This document shows, piece by piece, positions 51,746-60,942 of a stretch of 64,000 bases of DNA. The DNA lies in the NCBI GenBank assembly GCA_963725275.1, contig CAVRXS010000006.1:248001-312000 (forward strand), written 5' to 3'. Positions within the stretch are counted from its first letter, which is position 1. Each line of letters begins with the position of its first letter. The position numbers and the translations under genes are program-made. The notes beneath the pieces are model-generated. The model was given only the letters and a program-made list of their open reading frames with translations. It was not told the origin of the DNA and searched no databases. Origin of the DNA: Bog-756 sp963725275 (GTDB taxonomy: Bacteria > Actinomycetota > Acidimicrobiia > Acidimicrobiales > RAAP-2).

Positions 51746-53743
51746 GTGATCAGCCGGATCAGCCGCGCCACAGAGGCTGACGACGGGTTGCCTGTGGCAC
51801 CGCGGCACGTGGTCGGAGTGCTTGCCGCCCTGTTCGTGCCCCCCGCCGACGGTCAGCACCTCCTCGTGTCGGCCCGGGCACTGCAGATCGCCGGGATCGA
51901 CCTGGTCGTCGGCGGGCCCTCCGTTCCCTCGTTGCGGGCCTTCGCAGATGCCGGGTACTCATGCGTCGAAGCCTCGACCGGGGCAGAGCTGGTCAATCGG
52001 GTGTGGACGGACCATCACCTCCCGGTTCTGGCGGTTAGCGACGCGGTGACCCTGCCCGACGACTTCCTCGGTCCGGCCCTCGAAATGGTGGCTTCGGAGC
52101 TGCGGATCGCGACCGTCTCGTTCATCAGCAACGATGCCGCCCTCCTCAGCTTTCCCAACCGGAACCACCCGACCGCCCACATGCCAGAGGGTCACGACGC
52201 GAGCTCGGTTACCCGGCTGCTGCGCTCTCGGGGACCGAGAATGGAGGCAACGCCGATCCCGACCGCGAAGGGAGGGGTTGTCCTCCTGTCGGGCTCCGCC
52301 CTCGGAGCCGTTGGGGGCCTGGTGACCGGCGAGGCGACCAGCCTCGACTACTCGATCGCGGAGTTCTGCGCCCGGGCCCGCAGCCGCGGGTTCGTCCACA
52401 TGCTCGACGACATCACCTTCTTTGGCCGCCACCGCAGCCCGGCTTCGTTCCCCTGGGAGGATCACACGGTCGACGACCTGAACCCCAGGGAACGGCACCA
52501 CCTGCACCTTGAGTACCCGATGGAGGTCGCCTTCGTCCATTCCGAGGCCACCTCTGACAGCTCGCCGCTTGCCCTTTCGCTGCGGCTGGCCCGAGCAAAG
52601 GTGGAGGGGCTGCGCATCCTGGTCGACGGTTCGTACCTGGGTCCCCTTGAGATGGGAACCCAGGTGTCGATGCTGGCCACGGTCGACGCTCTGTGCAAGC
52701 GGGGCGAGGTCCGGGAGGTCGTCGTCGCAATGACCGGTCCGATCCCCGACTATGCACGCGGGGTGCTGACCGCCCCGAAGGTGCGAACCGAAACCGTGCC
52801 GTTCGGGGATCCAACGTCCATCGGGCACGTCAACGTGGCCCACCGCATGATCCAGCCGGACATGCACTTCTCGGTGGCGCCCTGGAAACTGACCGCCGAC
52901 GTGGTCGTGCTGACCTTCCTCGACCTCATCGCCTACCGCATCGGCTCGTACCACCGGAATCCCGAGGAGTGGCTACGCTACCGCGCCGCGATCAGGAAGG
53001 GAGCTGCCGAGGCGGACGCGGTGACCGTGATCTCGAACGACGTCAAGCACCAGGTCGAGCTCGAACGGCTCCCGATCGATCCCACCCGCCTCCGGTCGAT
53101 CCCCTTCGGGACCGAACACCTGACTGGCGATGAGCCCGGTCGGATCCCCGCTGAGCTGCTGGCCCGCGGCTTCGCCGAAGGACAGTTCCTCCTGACCCTG
53201 GGCACCGACTACACGCACAAGAACCGGGACCTGGCACTGGCCACCGTGGCCGAGCTCCGTCGGCGTGGTTGGCCGCATGCGCTGATCATGGCGGGTCCGG
53301 TAGTGGCAGAGGGTTCCTCGCGACTGTCCGAGACTCGGGTCGTCCTGGCCGCAAACGAGACGCTCGACCGGGACGTCTACGTCCTTCCCGACGTCACCAC
53401 CGCCGAGCGGAACTGGCTCATGCGCCACGCCGACCTGGTGCTGTACCCGACCTCTGCGGAGGGGTTCGGCCTCGTGCCCTACGAGGCTGCCCGTTTCGGC
53501 ACCCCCTCGCTCTTCACCAGCTTCGGGCCGCTGCACGAGCTCGCCCCGGACATCCCGGTGGCCGCCGAGGACTGGCTCCCCGCAAGCGTGGCCTCGTCGG
53601 CCGAGCGCTTGCTCACCGATCCCGCCCTGGCCAAGGCGCAGATTGAAGCCTGTCTGACCGCAGGGTCGACCTATACTTGGGACGCAACCGCCGGAGACCT
53701 CGTCGATCTCTACTACCGAGTTCTGGCACTGCCTCCGCGATGA
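51746..53743 (+). CDS. Large glycosyltransferase with C-terminal GT4-like domain
   Basis: A 665-residue protein. The first half (to about residue 290) is not recognised but contains a Rossmann-like part (VVGVLAALFVPPADGQHLLVSARALQIAG). The second half is a GT4-type GT-B fold: LRILVDGSYLGPLEMGTQVSMLATVDAL, DAVTVISNDVKHQVEL, FLLTLGTDYTHKNRDLALATVAEL, VLPDVTTAERNWLMRHADLVLYPTSAEGFGLVPYEAARFGTPSLFTSFGPLHELAPD with the EX7E donor motif. GTG 51746 is chosen because TAGCGT (51733-51738) precedes it by seven nt; a GTG at 51701 is also in frame. Confidence 0.85.
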   Translation: MISRISRATEADDGLPVAPRHVVGVLAALFVPPADGQHLLVSARALQIAGIDLVVGGPSVPSLRAFADAGYSCVEASTGAELVNRVWTDHHLPVLAVSDAVTLPDDFLGPALEMVASELRIATVSFISNDAALLSFPNRNHPTAHMPEGHDASSVTRLLRSRGPRMEATPIPTAKGGVVLLSGSALGAVGGLVTGEATSLDYSIAEFCARARSRGFVHMLDDITFFGRHRSPASFPWEDHTVDDLNPRERHHLHLEYPMEVAFVHSEATSDSSPLALSLRLARAKVEGLRILVDGSYLGPLEMGTQVSMLATVDALCKRGEVREVVVAMTGPIPDYARGVLTAPKVRTETVPFGDPTSIGHVNVAHRMIQPDMHFSVAPWKLTADVVVLTFLDLIAYRIGSYHRNPEEWLRYRAAIRKGAAEADAVTVISNDVKHQVELERLPIDPTRLRSIPFGTEHLTGDEPGRIPAELLARGFAEGQFLLTLGTDYTHKNRDLALATVAELRRRGWPHALIMAGPVVAEGSSRLSETRVVLAANETLDRDVYVLPDVTTAERNWLMRHADLVLYPTSAEGFGLVPYEAARFGTPSLFTSFGPLHELAPDIPVAAEDWLPASVASSAERLLTDPALAKAQIEACLTAGSTYTWDATAGDLVDLYYRVLALPPR

Positions 53744-53784
53744 GTCACCAGCGCACGGTGCAACCCCATCCGTAAGGAGACCAG

Positions 53785-54147
53785 GTGAGCAAACCAGAAG
53801 TCGCCATTGGTGAGGCCGACCGGGAGGATCCGGCCGACAGGATCACCACGGCCTCCAACGGCGCGGCGACGGACGCGGCGAGCCTCGAACAGGAGCTCGA
53901 ACAGGAGCTCGACCGGGTGTCCTTGACCCAGGCCTTGATCGACACCGAGGCGGCGACGGCCCGGGTCATCGACCTCACCGAACGACTCGTCGACGCACGC
54001 ATGCAGATCAACGCTCTGCGCAAGGAGATGGACGCCCTGCGGATCGAGCACCATGAGCTCCGCAACGAACACGAGGCGATGCAGCAGTCGGCTGCCTTCC
54101 GCCTGGCCACCTCGATCTGGAACATCCGCAATGCCCTCCGCCTCTAG
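53785..54147 (+). CDS. Small coiled-coil protein preceding a glycosyltransferase
   Basis: A 120-residue protein: acidic head, then a continuous helix-forming stretch (EQELEQELDRVSLTQALIDTEAATARVIDLTERLVDARMQINALRKEMDALRIEHHELRNEHEAM) with heptad hydrophobics, ending SAAFRLATSIWNIRNALRL, which looks amphipathic and could touch the membrane. GTG 53785 has AAGGAG nearby. The stop overlaps the start of the next glycosyltransferase by 17 nt. The same gene pair arrangement recurs at 60439. Likely a partner or organiser of the enzyme. Confidence 0.8.
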   Translation: MSKPEVAIGEADREDPADRITTASNGAATDAASLEQELEQELDRVSLTQALIDTEAATARVIDLTERLVDARMQINALRKEMDALRIEHHELRNEHEAMQQSAAFRLATSIWNIRNALRL

Positions 54148-55315
54148 CCGGACCGGATGGCGCGTCCTCGTCGCCCTCCTCGTCTACAACGGCGAGGAGT
54201 TCGTCGGGCCGTGCATGGACTCGCTCGCTCGCCTCGATCCCGGCGAGCACCAGCTCGACGTGCTGGTCCTCGACGATGCAAGCCCTGCCGAGGGCTGGAG
54301 CGAGCGGTGCCGGTCGGCGGCAGAGACCAAAGGGTTCGGCTACTACCGCTCGCCACGGAACCTCGGCATCCCGCGCAATATGAACCTCGGCATGCTGCGG
54401 GCCCGCGACGCGGGCTACGACGCCGTCATCCTGCTCAACTCGGACACAGTGCTGCCCCACAATCTGGTGACGACGCTAGTCCGGCCCCTCATCGAGGACG
54501 CGTCGATCTCGTCGACCACCGCCTGGTCGAACAACGTGAGCATCTACTCGTTGCCCAACGAACTCCCCGACCGGCTCGGGGCCGATCCCGAGCTGGTCAG
54601 CTGGATCTCAGACCAGATGGACCTCGAGTTCGACGGCCGGACGATCCCCGTTCCCTCGGGGGTGGGATTCTGCATGGCGCTGCCAACGACTGTCATCGAT
54701 CGGGTGGGACTGATGGACCCGTTGTTCGGTCGGGGATACTCCGAGGAGATCGACTGGTGCCTCCGGAGTCACGGTGACGGGTTCTCCTCCGTGCTGGCGC
54801 CGTCCTGCTTCGTCTACCACGCCGGCAGTGGGATCACCCGGGCGGAGGGGATGATCGGCGACGGCGATCACATCGTCCACGCACACCAATCCATCATCGA
54901 CCAGCGGTATCCGCGCTACCACTCCGAGCTAGTGGCCTTCACCGCATCCAAGGTCACCGAGGGGTTGAAGGAGCGCGGCCTTGGGGTGATCGTCCGGGCT
55001 GCGGCCCGCGACCGCGGGTACCGCATCGAGGTCAGCCGGCTGTCGCACCGCACCGGAGACGAAGGCCGGGTCCGCTTCGTTGTCGAGCCGGACGCCGAAG
55101 TCCCCCTGATCTCCGGCTGGTACGAGGGCTTCCGCGCCGACTTCGTCGTCGAGGACGGCGGGGTCATCCCGACCGTGACCTCGATCGTCGGCATGCCGCC
55201 CGAGGAGATCAGGATCTTCAGCCGGGGACGGGCCTCCGATCAGATGCTCCAGGATCTGGGCGGCGTGAAGACAAGCGCCGTCCGCCAACCTGCCTATCGT
55301 GAATCTGTCTTCTGA
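54131..55315 (+). CDS. GT2 glycosyltransferase (rhamnosyltransferase-like)
   Basis: A 394-residue GT-A enzyme: WRVLVALLVYNGEEFVGPCMDSLARL, QLDVLVLDDASPAEGW, RSPRNLGIPRNMNLGML, AVILLNSDTVLPHNLV (DxD-like NSDT), IPVPSGVGFCMALPTTVIDRVGLMDPLFGRGYSEEIDWCLRS with the acceptor-side ED-like motif. A C-terminal domain of about 100 residues follows. ATG 54131 gives a natural start overlapping the coiled-coil gene. Probable transfer of a deoxyhexose onto a surface glycan. Confidence 0.9.
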   Translation: MPSASSRTGWRVLVALLVYNGEEFVGPCMDSLARLDPGEHQLDVLVLDDASPAEGWSERCRSAAETKGFGYYRSPRNLGIPRNMNLGMLRARDAGYDAVILLNSDTVLPHNLVTTLVRPLIEDASISSTTAWSNNVSIYSLPNELPDRLGADPELVSWISDQMDLEFDGRTIPVPSGVGFCMALPTTVIDRVGLMDPLFGRGYSEEIDWCLRSHGDGFSSVLAPSCFVYHAGSGITRAEGMIGDGDHIVHAHQSIIDQRYPRYHSELVAFTASKVTEGLKERGLGVIVRAAARDRGYRIEVSRLSHRTGDEGRVRFVVEPDAEVPLISGWYEGFRADFVVEDGGVIPTVTSIVGMPPEEIRIFSRGRASDQMLQDLGGVKTSAVRQPAYRESVF

Positions 55316-55415
55316 GGCGCGATCACCCGGCCCGCTATCTGTCTCCAGATGTCAGTGGAGGATCCGACGGCCAACTGGTTCCCTTGGGGGGTGACCCCTT
55401 CAGGTCGGTTCTGAC

Positions 55416-56441
55416 TCAGATCGTGCCGTCAGCGACGGCCTTGTCGATCCAGGGGACCACCTCTTCGAGGATCTCGTCGAGCCCAGTCGTCGCCTCGAAC
55501 CCGAGCACCCGCTTGGCCTTCTCCGTCGCAGGCACCCGTCGCTGCACATCGTGCTCGAACGGAGGATCCGAGACCCAGTGGAACGGTGCCTCCGGGCCCT
55601 TGATGAACGCCCAGATCGCCTTGGCCAGTTCGAGCACGGTGGTCGACTCGGCGGTCGAGAGATTGAAGTCCTCGTTGCGCGCGTCGGGATGCTCCATCGC
55701 GGTCACGATCCCCTCGGCGAGGTCGGCACCATACGTGTAGTGCCGGATCTGGGAGCCGTCACCCAGGATGTGAAGGGGGTCCTGGCCCTTGAGCACCTTC
55801 TGCACCAGGTCGGGGACGACATGGCTCATGGCCAGGCTCACGTTGCCACTCAGAATCTCCACATCGCCGAGGGCCCGGCGCTCGCCCGTTCCCACACAGT
55901 TGAAAGGACGGACGATGGTGTACGGCAGCCCGTACTGGTCGAATGCCGCCTTGGCGAAGTACTCGACGGCCAGTTTCTGGAACCCGTACGACGACACCGG
56001 AGGCGGTACGTCGTGCTCCTGACCCTCGTAGGACGGCCAAGTGTCCGACGATTCGAAGACCATCGAGGAGCTGAGGAAGGTGACCTTCTGCAGCCGGCCC
56101 GACTGGTGGGCGGCGATGGCAGCGTCGCAGGACGACGCTGTGATGCGCTCGTTGGTGGCGAGCAGGTCGTACGGGTAGGTGTGGAAGTACGAGATCCCCC
56201 CGATGAGGGCGGCGCCGGCGATGAAGTGGTCGCAGTCGGCCAGTTCCCTCGTCATCAGCTCGACGTCGCGAGCGTCCGCCTCGATGAACCGGTAGTGGGG
56301 ATGGTCGTCGTAGGACCGCTTCACCGGCCCGTACTTGGAATAATTGTCGATCCCGACCACGTCGTGGCCCCGATCGAGGAGATTCTTGACCAGGTACCCG
56401 CCGATGAATCCGGCCGACCCCGTGACAAGCACGTTGCTCAT
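55416..56441 (-). CDS. NAD-dependent nucleotide-sugar epimerase/dehydratase
   Basis: A 341-residue extended SDR with all expected motifs: VLVTGSAGFIGGYLVKNLLDRGHDVVGIDNYSKYGP, TFLSSSMVFESSD (catalytic Ser), SSYGFQKLAVEYFAK (YxxxK), YTIVRPFNCVGTGERR and SQIRHYTYGADLAEGIV. Typical of UDP-glucose 4-epimerase-like enzymes of surface-sugar pathways. ATG 56441 has AGGAAGGA upstream and overlaps the preceding glycosyltransferase stop by 4 nt. Confidence 0.93.
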   Translation of the reverse strand: MSNVLVTGSAGFIGGYLVKNLLDRGHDVVGIDNYSKYGPVKRSYDDHPHYRFIEADARDVELMTRELADCDHFIAGAALIGGISYFHTYPYDLLATNERITASSCDAAIAAHQSGRLQKVTFLSSSMVFESSDTWPSYEGQEHDVPPPVSSYGFQKLAVEYFAKAAFDQYGLPYTIVRPFNCVGTGERRALGDVEILSGNVSLAMSHVVPDLVQKVLKGQDPLHILGDGSQIRHYTYGADLAEGIVTAMEHPDARNEDFNLSTAESTTVLELAKAIWAFIKGPEAPFHWVSDPPFEHDVQRRVPATEKAKRVLGFEATTGLDEILEEVVPWIDKAVADGTI

Positions 56442-57184
56442 TGCTGTTCCTTCCTGTCGGTCATGGACCGGATTGCCCCGAGGTCGAGCCGAGGCCCGAA
56501 CGCGAAGCGCCACCACCTCAGGTAGTGCGGCAGCCAGCTGACCATCTTGAAGTTCGACACGCCCTGGTTGCGCTCCAGCCAGATGGTCGGAAGCTCGGCG
56601 ACCGGTAGCCGAGCCCGCCGCGCCTTTGCGACCAACTCGATCCCGATCTCGAACCCGGCACCGGAGGCTACCCCGACCTCCCGTACGAAGCCCACGTCGT
56701 AGGCCTTGAACGAGTTGGTGGCGTCGCGGGTGCCCACCCGGGCCAGCGCCCAGAGGGACAGGCCGGCCAGCCGGGAGACGGTCCCCTTCAGGAACGGGCC
56801 GCCGACCTGCTGGCCACCACGCGAGTAGCGCGACGCTGCAGCGATGACTACGCCGCGTTCGACCAAGCGCACCATCGGGTCTATCTGCTGGGGGTCGTCA
56901 CAGCCGTCGGCCATCGTCACCACGACGACGTCGGCAACGGCCCGGTCGATGCCGTAGCGGATGGCCTGGGCGGGTCCCGGCTCGTCGTCATTGACCAATG
57001 CCCGGATGTTCGGGCTGTGCTTCGCATACTTCTCGACGTAGGGAACGGTCGTGTCATCGGGCGAGTCGACCACCACCACGATCTCCGACGGCAGCTGGAC
57101 CGCTTCCACCAGGCGTCCGAGGACGTCCTCGATGTTGGACCCCTCGTTGTATGCCGGGATCACGATCGACACCCGCGGCTTCAC
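56438..57184 (-). CDS. GT2 glycosyltransferase, polyprenyl-phosphate type
   Basis: A 248-residue single-domain GT-A enzyme: RVSIVIPAYNEGSNIEDVLGRLV, EIVVVVDSPDDTTVPYVEKYA, PGPAQAIRYGIDRAVADVVVVTMADGCDDPQQID (the metal site is ADGCDD) and GTRDATNSFKAYDVGFV, followed by GAGFEIGIELVAKARRARLPVAELPTIWLERNQGVSNFKM. This is the dolichol-phosphate-mannose-synthase branch without membrane helices. GTG 57184 overlaps the dehydrogenase stop by 4 nt. In one operon with the dehydrogenase and the epimerase. Confidence 0.9.
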   Translation of the reverse strand: MKPRVSIVIPAYNEGSNIEDVLGRLVEAVQLPSEIVVVVDSPDDTTVPYVEKYAKHSPNIRALVNDDEPGPAQAIRYGIDRAVADVVVVTMADGCDDPQQIDPMVRLVERGVVIAAASRYSRGGQQVGGPFLKGTVSRLAGLSLWALARVGTRDATNSFKAYDVGFVREVGVASGAGFEIGIELVAKARRARLPVAELPTIWLERNQGVSNFKMVSWLPHYLRWWRFAFGPRLDLGAIRSMTDRKEQQ

Positions 57185-58416
57185 ACGACCACCCCGTCAC
57201 CCCGTACGTTCCAGACGTCCACGACGGGCTGGGTGATCGGCACGTCCGCATAGATCCGGTGGGGCGCGCCGATGACAACCAGGTCCGTCCGCTCGAGCAC
57301 CTGCTCGAGCGGTGCCAAGGTGGGGTCGGTCGTCACGTAGGGATCGGTCGTCACCACATCGGCAGCTCGTACCTTGAGTACCCGCTTGAGCTTGTAGGAG
57401 AGGCTCGAGCGGCTGTCGTCGGACTCTCCCTTGAACGCCATCCCGAGGATGCCGACACGCATCGTGGCGAGGTCATAGCGTGCAGCGATCTTCGAGACCA
57501 GGTACAGGGGAAGGCCTTCGTTGATCTGCATGCTGGCATGGCCGAGCGCGAAGCTGTTGTTATTGAAGGCGGCCAGCTGCATGGTGTCCTTGAGCAGGCA
57601 GGGGCCAGCCGCAAACCCCGCTCCCGGCAGGTCGGCGGCCCGTGGATAGTCCTCGATCACCGCCTGCCGGATCCGTTCGTAGTCCAGCCCGTAGTCGTTC
57701 GCCATCATGTAGAGCTGGTTGGCGGCGGCAAACTTGATGTAGCGGTACGAGTTGGTGAAGAGCTTTGCCAGCTCGGCCTCCTCCGGCTCGACTCGTACGA
57801 TGGCGTCGGTGAGATTTCGGAACAGGGCGCTCGACCGGTCGAACGCCTGCTCAGTGCGGGCAGCCACGATCTGAGGCAGCGAGTGGAGCTCCTCCATGGC
57901 CCGGCCCTCGGCGATGCGCTCCGGGCAGAATGCCACGTCGATTGACTTGCCCAGTCGCTCTACGAGCCGCTCGACTAGCCGGGTGACCCCGGGGAACACC
58001 GTGCTGCGAAGGATGAGGATCTGCCCGTCGACCAGCTGGTCGGCGACCGCGTCGAGGGCGGTGACGACTGCCTGCGGATCGGGATTGAGGTGCTCGTCGA
58101 CCGGAGTGCCGATGACCACGACCAGGTGTTCACTCCCGCCGATAGCCTGCGGCTCGCTCGTCGGGGTCAGGGTGCCGTTCGCCAAGGTCCTGGCCAACAC
58201 CGCGGCGGCACCGGGCTCCTGGTGGGGCATCTTGCCCGACCGGACCTTGTCGACCGCCTCCAAGTTGGTGTCATAGAGGGCCACCTTGAGGCCGAAGTCG
58301 GCGAATGCCAACCCCAACGGCAGGCCCACGTGCCCGCAGCCGCCCAGCACCGTCACGTCGGTTCTCCAGCGCGGTACCACCGCACGCAACCTAGTCAAGG
58401 CCGGGTTGCGAGACAA
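57181..58416 (-). CDS. Nucleotide-sugar dehydrogenase (UDP-glucose/GDP-mannose family)
   Basis: A 411-residue enzyme: TVLGGCGHVGLPLGLAFADFG (NAD loop), VVVIGTPVDEHLNPD, RSTVFPGVT, FCPERIAEGRAMEEL, AELAKLFTNSYRYIKFAAANQLY, and AAGPCLLKDT with the catalytic Cys and Lys-Asp. C-terminal: VGILGMAFKGESDDSRSSLSYKL. It would oxidise a UDP- or GDP-hexose (or N-acyl-hexosamine) to the uronate for surface glycan. TTG 58416 directly follows the previous stop and has GAGGGA at good spacing; GTGs at 58380 and 58356 are alternatives. Confidence 0.92.
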   Translation of the reverse strand: MSRNPALTRLRAVVPRWRTDVTVLGGCGHVGLPLGLAFADFGLKVALYDTNLEAVDKVRSGKMPHQEPGAAAVLARTLANGTLTPTSEPQAIGGSEHLVVVIGTPVDEHLNPDPQAVVTALDAVADQLVDGQILILRSTVFPGVTRLVERLVERLGKSIDVAFCPERIAEGRAMEELHSLPQIVAARTEQAFDRSSALFRNLTDAIVRVEPEEAELAKLFTNSYRYIKFAAANQLYMMANDYGLDYERIRQAVIEDYPRAADLPGAGFAAGPCLLKDTMQLAAFNNNSFALGHASMQINEGLPLYLVSKIAARYDLATMRVGILGMAFKGESDDSRSSLSYKLKRVLKVRAADVVTTDPYVTTDPTLAPLEQVLERTDLVVIGAPHRIYADVPITQPVVDVWNVRGDGVVV

Positions 58417-58419
58417 GGA

Positions 58420-60390
58420 TCATCCCTCGGACGCGGTTGGAGGAACGAGGGCGCCGATCGTGGCGAACCACTCCTCGTCCTCGCCAGGGAACCGGAAGGA
58501 GCACCAGGGAAAGACCCTGGTGAGGTTCGGATTGTAGAAGGGGTCCTCGTTGTGGAGCAGGTCCCACCACCGAGTGAGGAACTCCCCGAAGTCGATGGAA
58601 TACCCCGAGAGTCCACGGCTCACCGACTCGTAGTGGATGAGCTCGGCGTAGGGCGTGTAAAGGAGCCGGTAGCCGGCCTGACCGAGACGGATGCAGAAAT
58701 CGGTGTCGTTGTACGCGACCGGGAGCGCCTCGTCGAAACCTCCGAGCGCCGCGAACACGTCGCGCCGCACCAGCATGCACGCCGCGGTCAGCGCGCTGTA
58801 GGAGCGGATCACCCTGTCCCACCCCGCATACCCGCTCCGGCCCGGGGGTTTGCCGTTGAAGATGTGCGATGCGATCCCGCCCACCCCGAGCACCACCCCC
58901 GCGTGTTGCAACGTTCCGTTGGGATAGACGAGACGCGCCCCGACGGCTCCGACCTCGGGCCGCTGTCCGAGCTCGACGAGGGCATGCAGCCATCCCTCGG
59001 AGGTGGCCTCGATGTCGTTGTTGAGGAAGAGGAGCATGTCGGCCCCGGACGCGGCGGCTGCCAGATTGTTGATCGCCGCCCAGTTGAACGGACCCGGATA
59101 GTCGAGCACCCGGGTTGCCGGTCGGGCCTCGAGCCGGGCACGGAGCACCAGGGTCTCTGGTTCGATGCTGCCGTTGTCGACCAGTACGACCTCGCTGATC
59201 GGGTAGCCAGGCGACCGTTCGAGCGAGCGCAGGCAGGCCTCGGTGAGGGCGGCCTGGTCGCGGAACGGGATGATCACGCAGACCGTGGGTGTCGAAATGA
59301 TCTCGCGCCGCACCCGATAGCTACCGGAGATCGGTCCCGACTCCACCCGGCCCCGGATGCCACGCCTGGACACGGCGTCCTCGACGACCCGACGACTGGC
59401 GGCATACGCCCAGGGCTTCGCTGCGGGATCACCGGCCGCAGACCCCGCCACGACCCGCCAGTGGTAGAGGACCTTTGGGATGTGGACCACCCGCCGGGCC
59501 AGTTCGGTGGAGCGCAGCATCACGTCGAAGTCCTGGCTGCCGTCGAACTCCGGCCGGAACCCGCCGATCCGCCTCAGGAGGTCGAGCCGGATAGCGGTCA
59601 GGTGTCCGAGATACGGATGGGAGAGCAACAACTCTGGGTCCCAGTCCGGCTTGAAATTCGGCTGACACGGCCGGCCGATCTCGTCGAGCTTGTCCTCGTC
59701 GGAGTAGATGACATCTGCATCGTCGACGGTGAGAACCACCCGGCCGATCTCAGCGAGAGCCTCCGGTTCCACCAGGTCGTCATGGTCCACCAGGATCACG
59801 AATTCGCCGGTCGCGGCCGCCAGCGCCCGATTGGTCGCACGGGAGATGCCGCCGTTCTGCTCGAGGAACAGCACCTTGATCCGGGAATCCCGCGCAGCGA
59901 ACGCCTCCATCGACGCGCGCAGCTCCGGTTGCCGAGACCCGTCATCGCAGAGGCACAGCTCCCAATGTTGGTAGGTCTGGTCGATGATCGATTGGACGCA
60001 CTCCTCGAAGTACCAGAGCGCCGGACGGTAGGCCGGGATGATGATGCTCAGCAGCGGACCGTCGGTGGGCAGCTCTTCGGCGAGCTCGCCCCGCTCGGCG
60101 CGTTCGAGCCGGTCGAGGTGCCAGAGGTGCTTCCAATGCCAGTAAGTGGTCGGGGACGATCCGGCGTCGGTCCCCCACCCCGGCTCGACCGTGGTTCCCC
60201 GGGACTTCCCATGCCGCACCGGGTCCGCAATGAGGAGTTGGCTCACCAGCCGGTCGGCCATCCACCCGAGCGCTGGACCGAATTCGCCGCTCTCGACCCC
60301 GCCGTTCACCGTCTCGACCGAGGAGCTCGCAGGGGACACCGCACAACCGTCCGGAGCGTACCATCGGCCACGGGGGACCCACCGGTACAC
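58420..60390 (-). CDS. Tandem GT2 glycosyltransferase
   Basis: A 656-residue protein with two GT-A domains. Domain 1 (about 110-330): LLSIIIPAYRPALWYFEECVQSII, LCLCDDGSRQPEL, QNGGISRATNRALAAATGEFVILVDHDDLVEPEAL, DVIYSDEDKLDEIG. Domain 2 (about 370-620): VCVIIPFRDQAALTEACLRSL, VVLVDNGSIEPET, LLFLNNDIEATSEGWL, SALTAACMLVRRDVFAALGGFDEALPVAYNDTDFCIRLGQAGYRLLYTP. This matches O-antigen/rhamnan two-domain transferases. The start GTG 60390 lies 48 bp from the divergent coiled-coil gene; the first 100 residues are poorly structured. Confidence 0.93.
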   Translation of the reverse strand: MYRWVPRGRWYAPDGCAVSPASSSVETVNGGVESGEFGPALGWMADRLVSQLLIADPVRHGKSRGTTVEPGWGTDAGSSPTTYWHWKHLWHLDRLERAERGELAEELPTDGPLLSIIIPAYRPALWYFEECVQSIIDQTYQHWELCLCDDGSRQPELRASMEAFAARDSRIKVLFLEQNGGISRATNRALAAATGEFVILVDHDDLVEPEALAEIGRVVLTVDDADVIYSDEDKLDEIGRPCQPNFKPDWDPELLLSHPYLGHLTAIRLDLLRRIGGFRPEFDGSQDFDVMLRSTELARRVVHIPKVLYHWRVVAGSAAGDPAAKPWAYAASRRVVEDAVSRRGIRGRVESGPISGSYRVRREIISTPTVCVIIPFRDQAALTEACLRSLERSPGYPISEVVLVDNGSIEPETLVLRARLEARPATRVLDYPGPFNWAAINNLAAAASGADMLLFLNNDIEATSEGWLHALVELGQRPEVGAVGARLVYPNGTLQHAGVVLGVGGIASHIFNGKPPGRSGYAGWDRVIRSYSALTAACMLVRRDVFAALGGFDEALPVAYNDTDFCIRLGQAGYRLLYTPYAELIHYESVSRGLSGYSIDFGEFLTRWWDLLHNEDPFYNPNLTRVFPWCSFRFPGEDEEWFATIGALVPPTASEG

Positions 60391-60438
60391 TCGGCTGAGC
60401 CGTCCGCCCCGGGAGTCCGGAGACGAGGAGACCGCGAC

Positions 60439-60942
60439 GTGGACCAGCTTGACCCAGAGGCACTACTCGAGCGACTGCGGGCCGAACACCGGGTCCTGCG
60501 GTGGGCACCGTTGCCCCCGGAGGAGATGCGGAGACCCACCGAGCGGAGCCAGTCGCGGAGCCGCACCTCGTTGGAGTACCTCCACGGTCATTGGTCGCTG
60601 CCCGACGGAATCGATCCCGCTATCACCGGGAGTGGACTGAAGGGCCGGATCATCGCCCTCTTCGGACGCCTGACGTTCCGCGTCCTCGGTCCCTACCTGA
60701 GAGAGGAACGCGAGCTCCTCTCTCATCTGGTCAGGGTCAGCGACTCGCTCGAGAAGCGCTGCGACGAGCTCACACTCCGGTGTGAACAGCTCAACCAGGA
60801 TCTGGTCGACCGCCAGGCGGCCGAGGCGGAGAACCTCACCGAGCTGGCCCTCTGGCTGCACCTGGAGACGCCCGATCGGCCCGCGCGCAGCGGTGTAGTC
60901 GGCGAGGCACGTGGCCCCGAGGACACCGCGGCGTCGGGATGA
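60439..60942 (+). CDS. Small coiled-coil protein preceding a glycosyltransferase (second case)
   Basis: A 167-residue protein: LDPEALLERLRAEHRVLRWAPLPPEEM, a basic/polar middle, a hydrophobic patch (GRIIALFGRLTFRVLGPYL) and a heptad helix (REERELLSHLVRVSDSLEKRCDELTLRCEQLNQDLVDRQAAEAENL). GTG 60439 has GAGGAG about nine nt upstream. ATG of the next glycosyltransferase overlaps its stop by 4 nt. Same arrangement as at 53785, though sequence similarity is not obvious. Probably helps place or assemble the enzyme at the membrane. Confidence 0.78.
   Translation: MDQLDPEALLERLRAEHRVLRWAPLPPEEMRRPTERSQSRSRTSLEYLHGHWSLPDGIDPAITGSGLKGRIIALFGRLTFRVLGPYLREERELLSHLVRVSDSLEKRCDELTLRCEQLNQDLVDRQAAEAENLTELALWLHLETPDRPARSGVVGEARGPEDTAASG

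Noticed and set aside
58090..60942. Very long plus-strand open frame (950 codons)
   Set aside because: Most of it is antisense to the dehydrogenase and the tandem glycosyltransferase and reads as Arg/His/Pro/Asp-rich noise. Only the part from GTG 60439 is a real gene.
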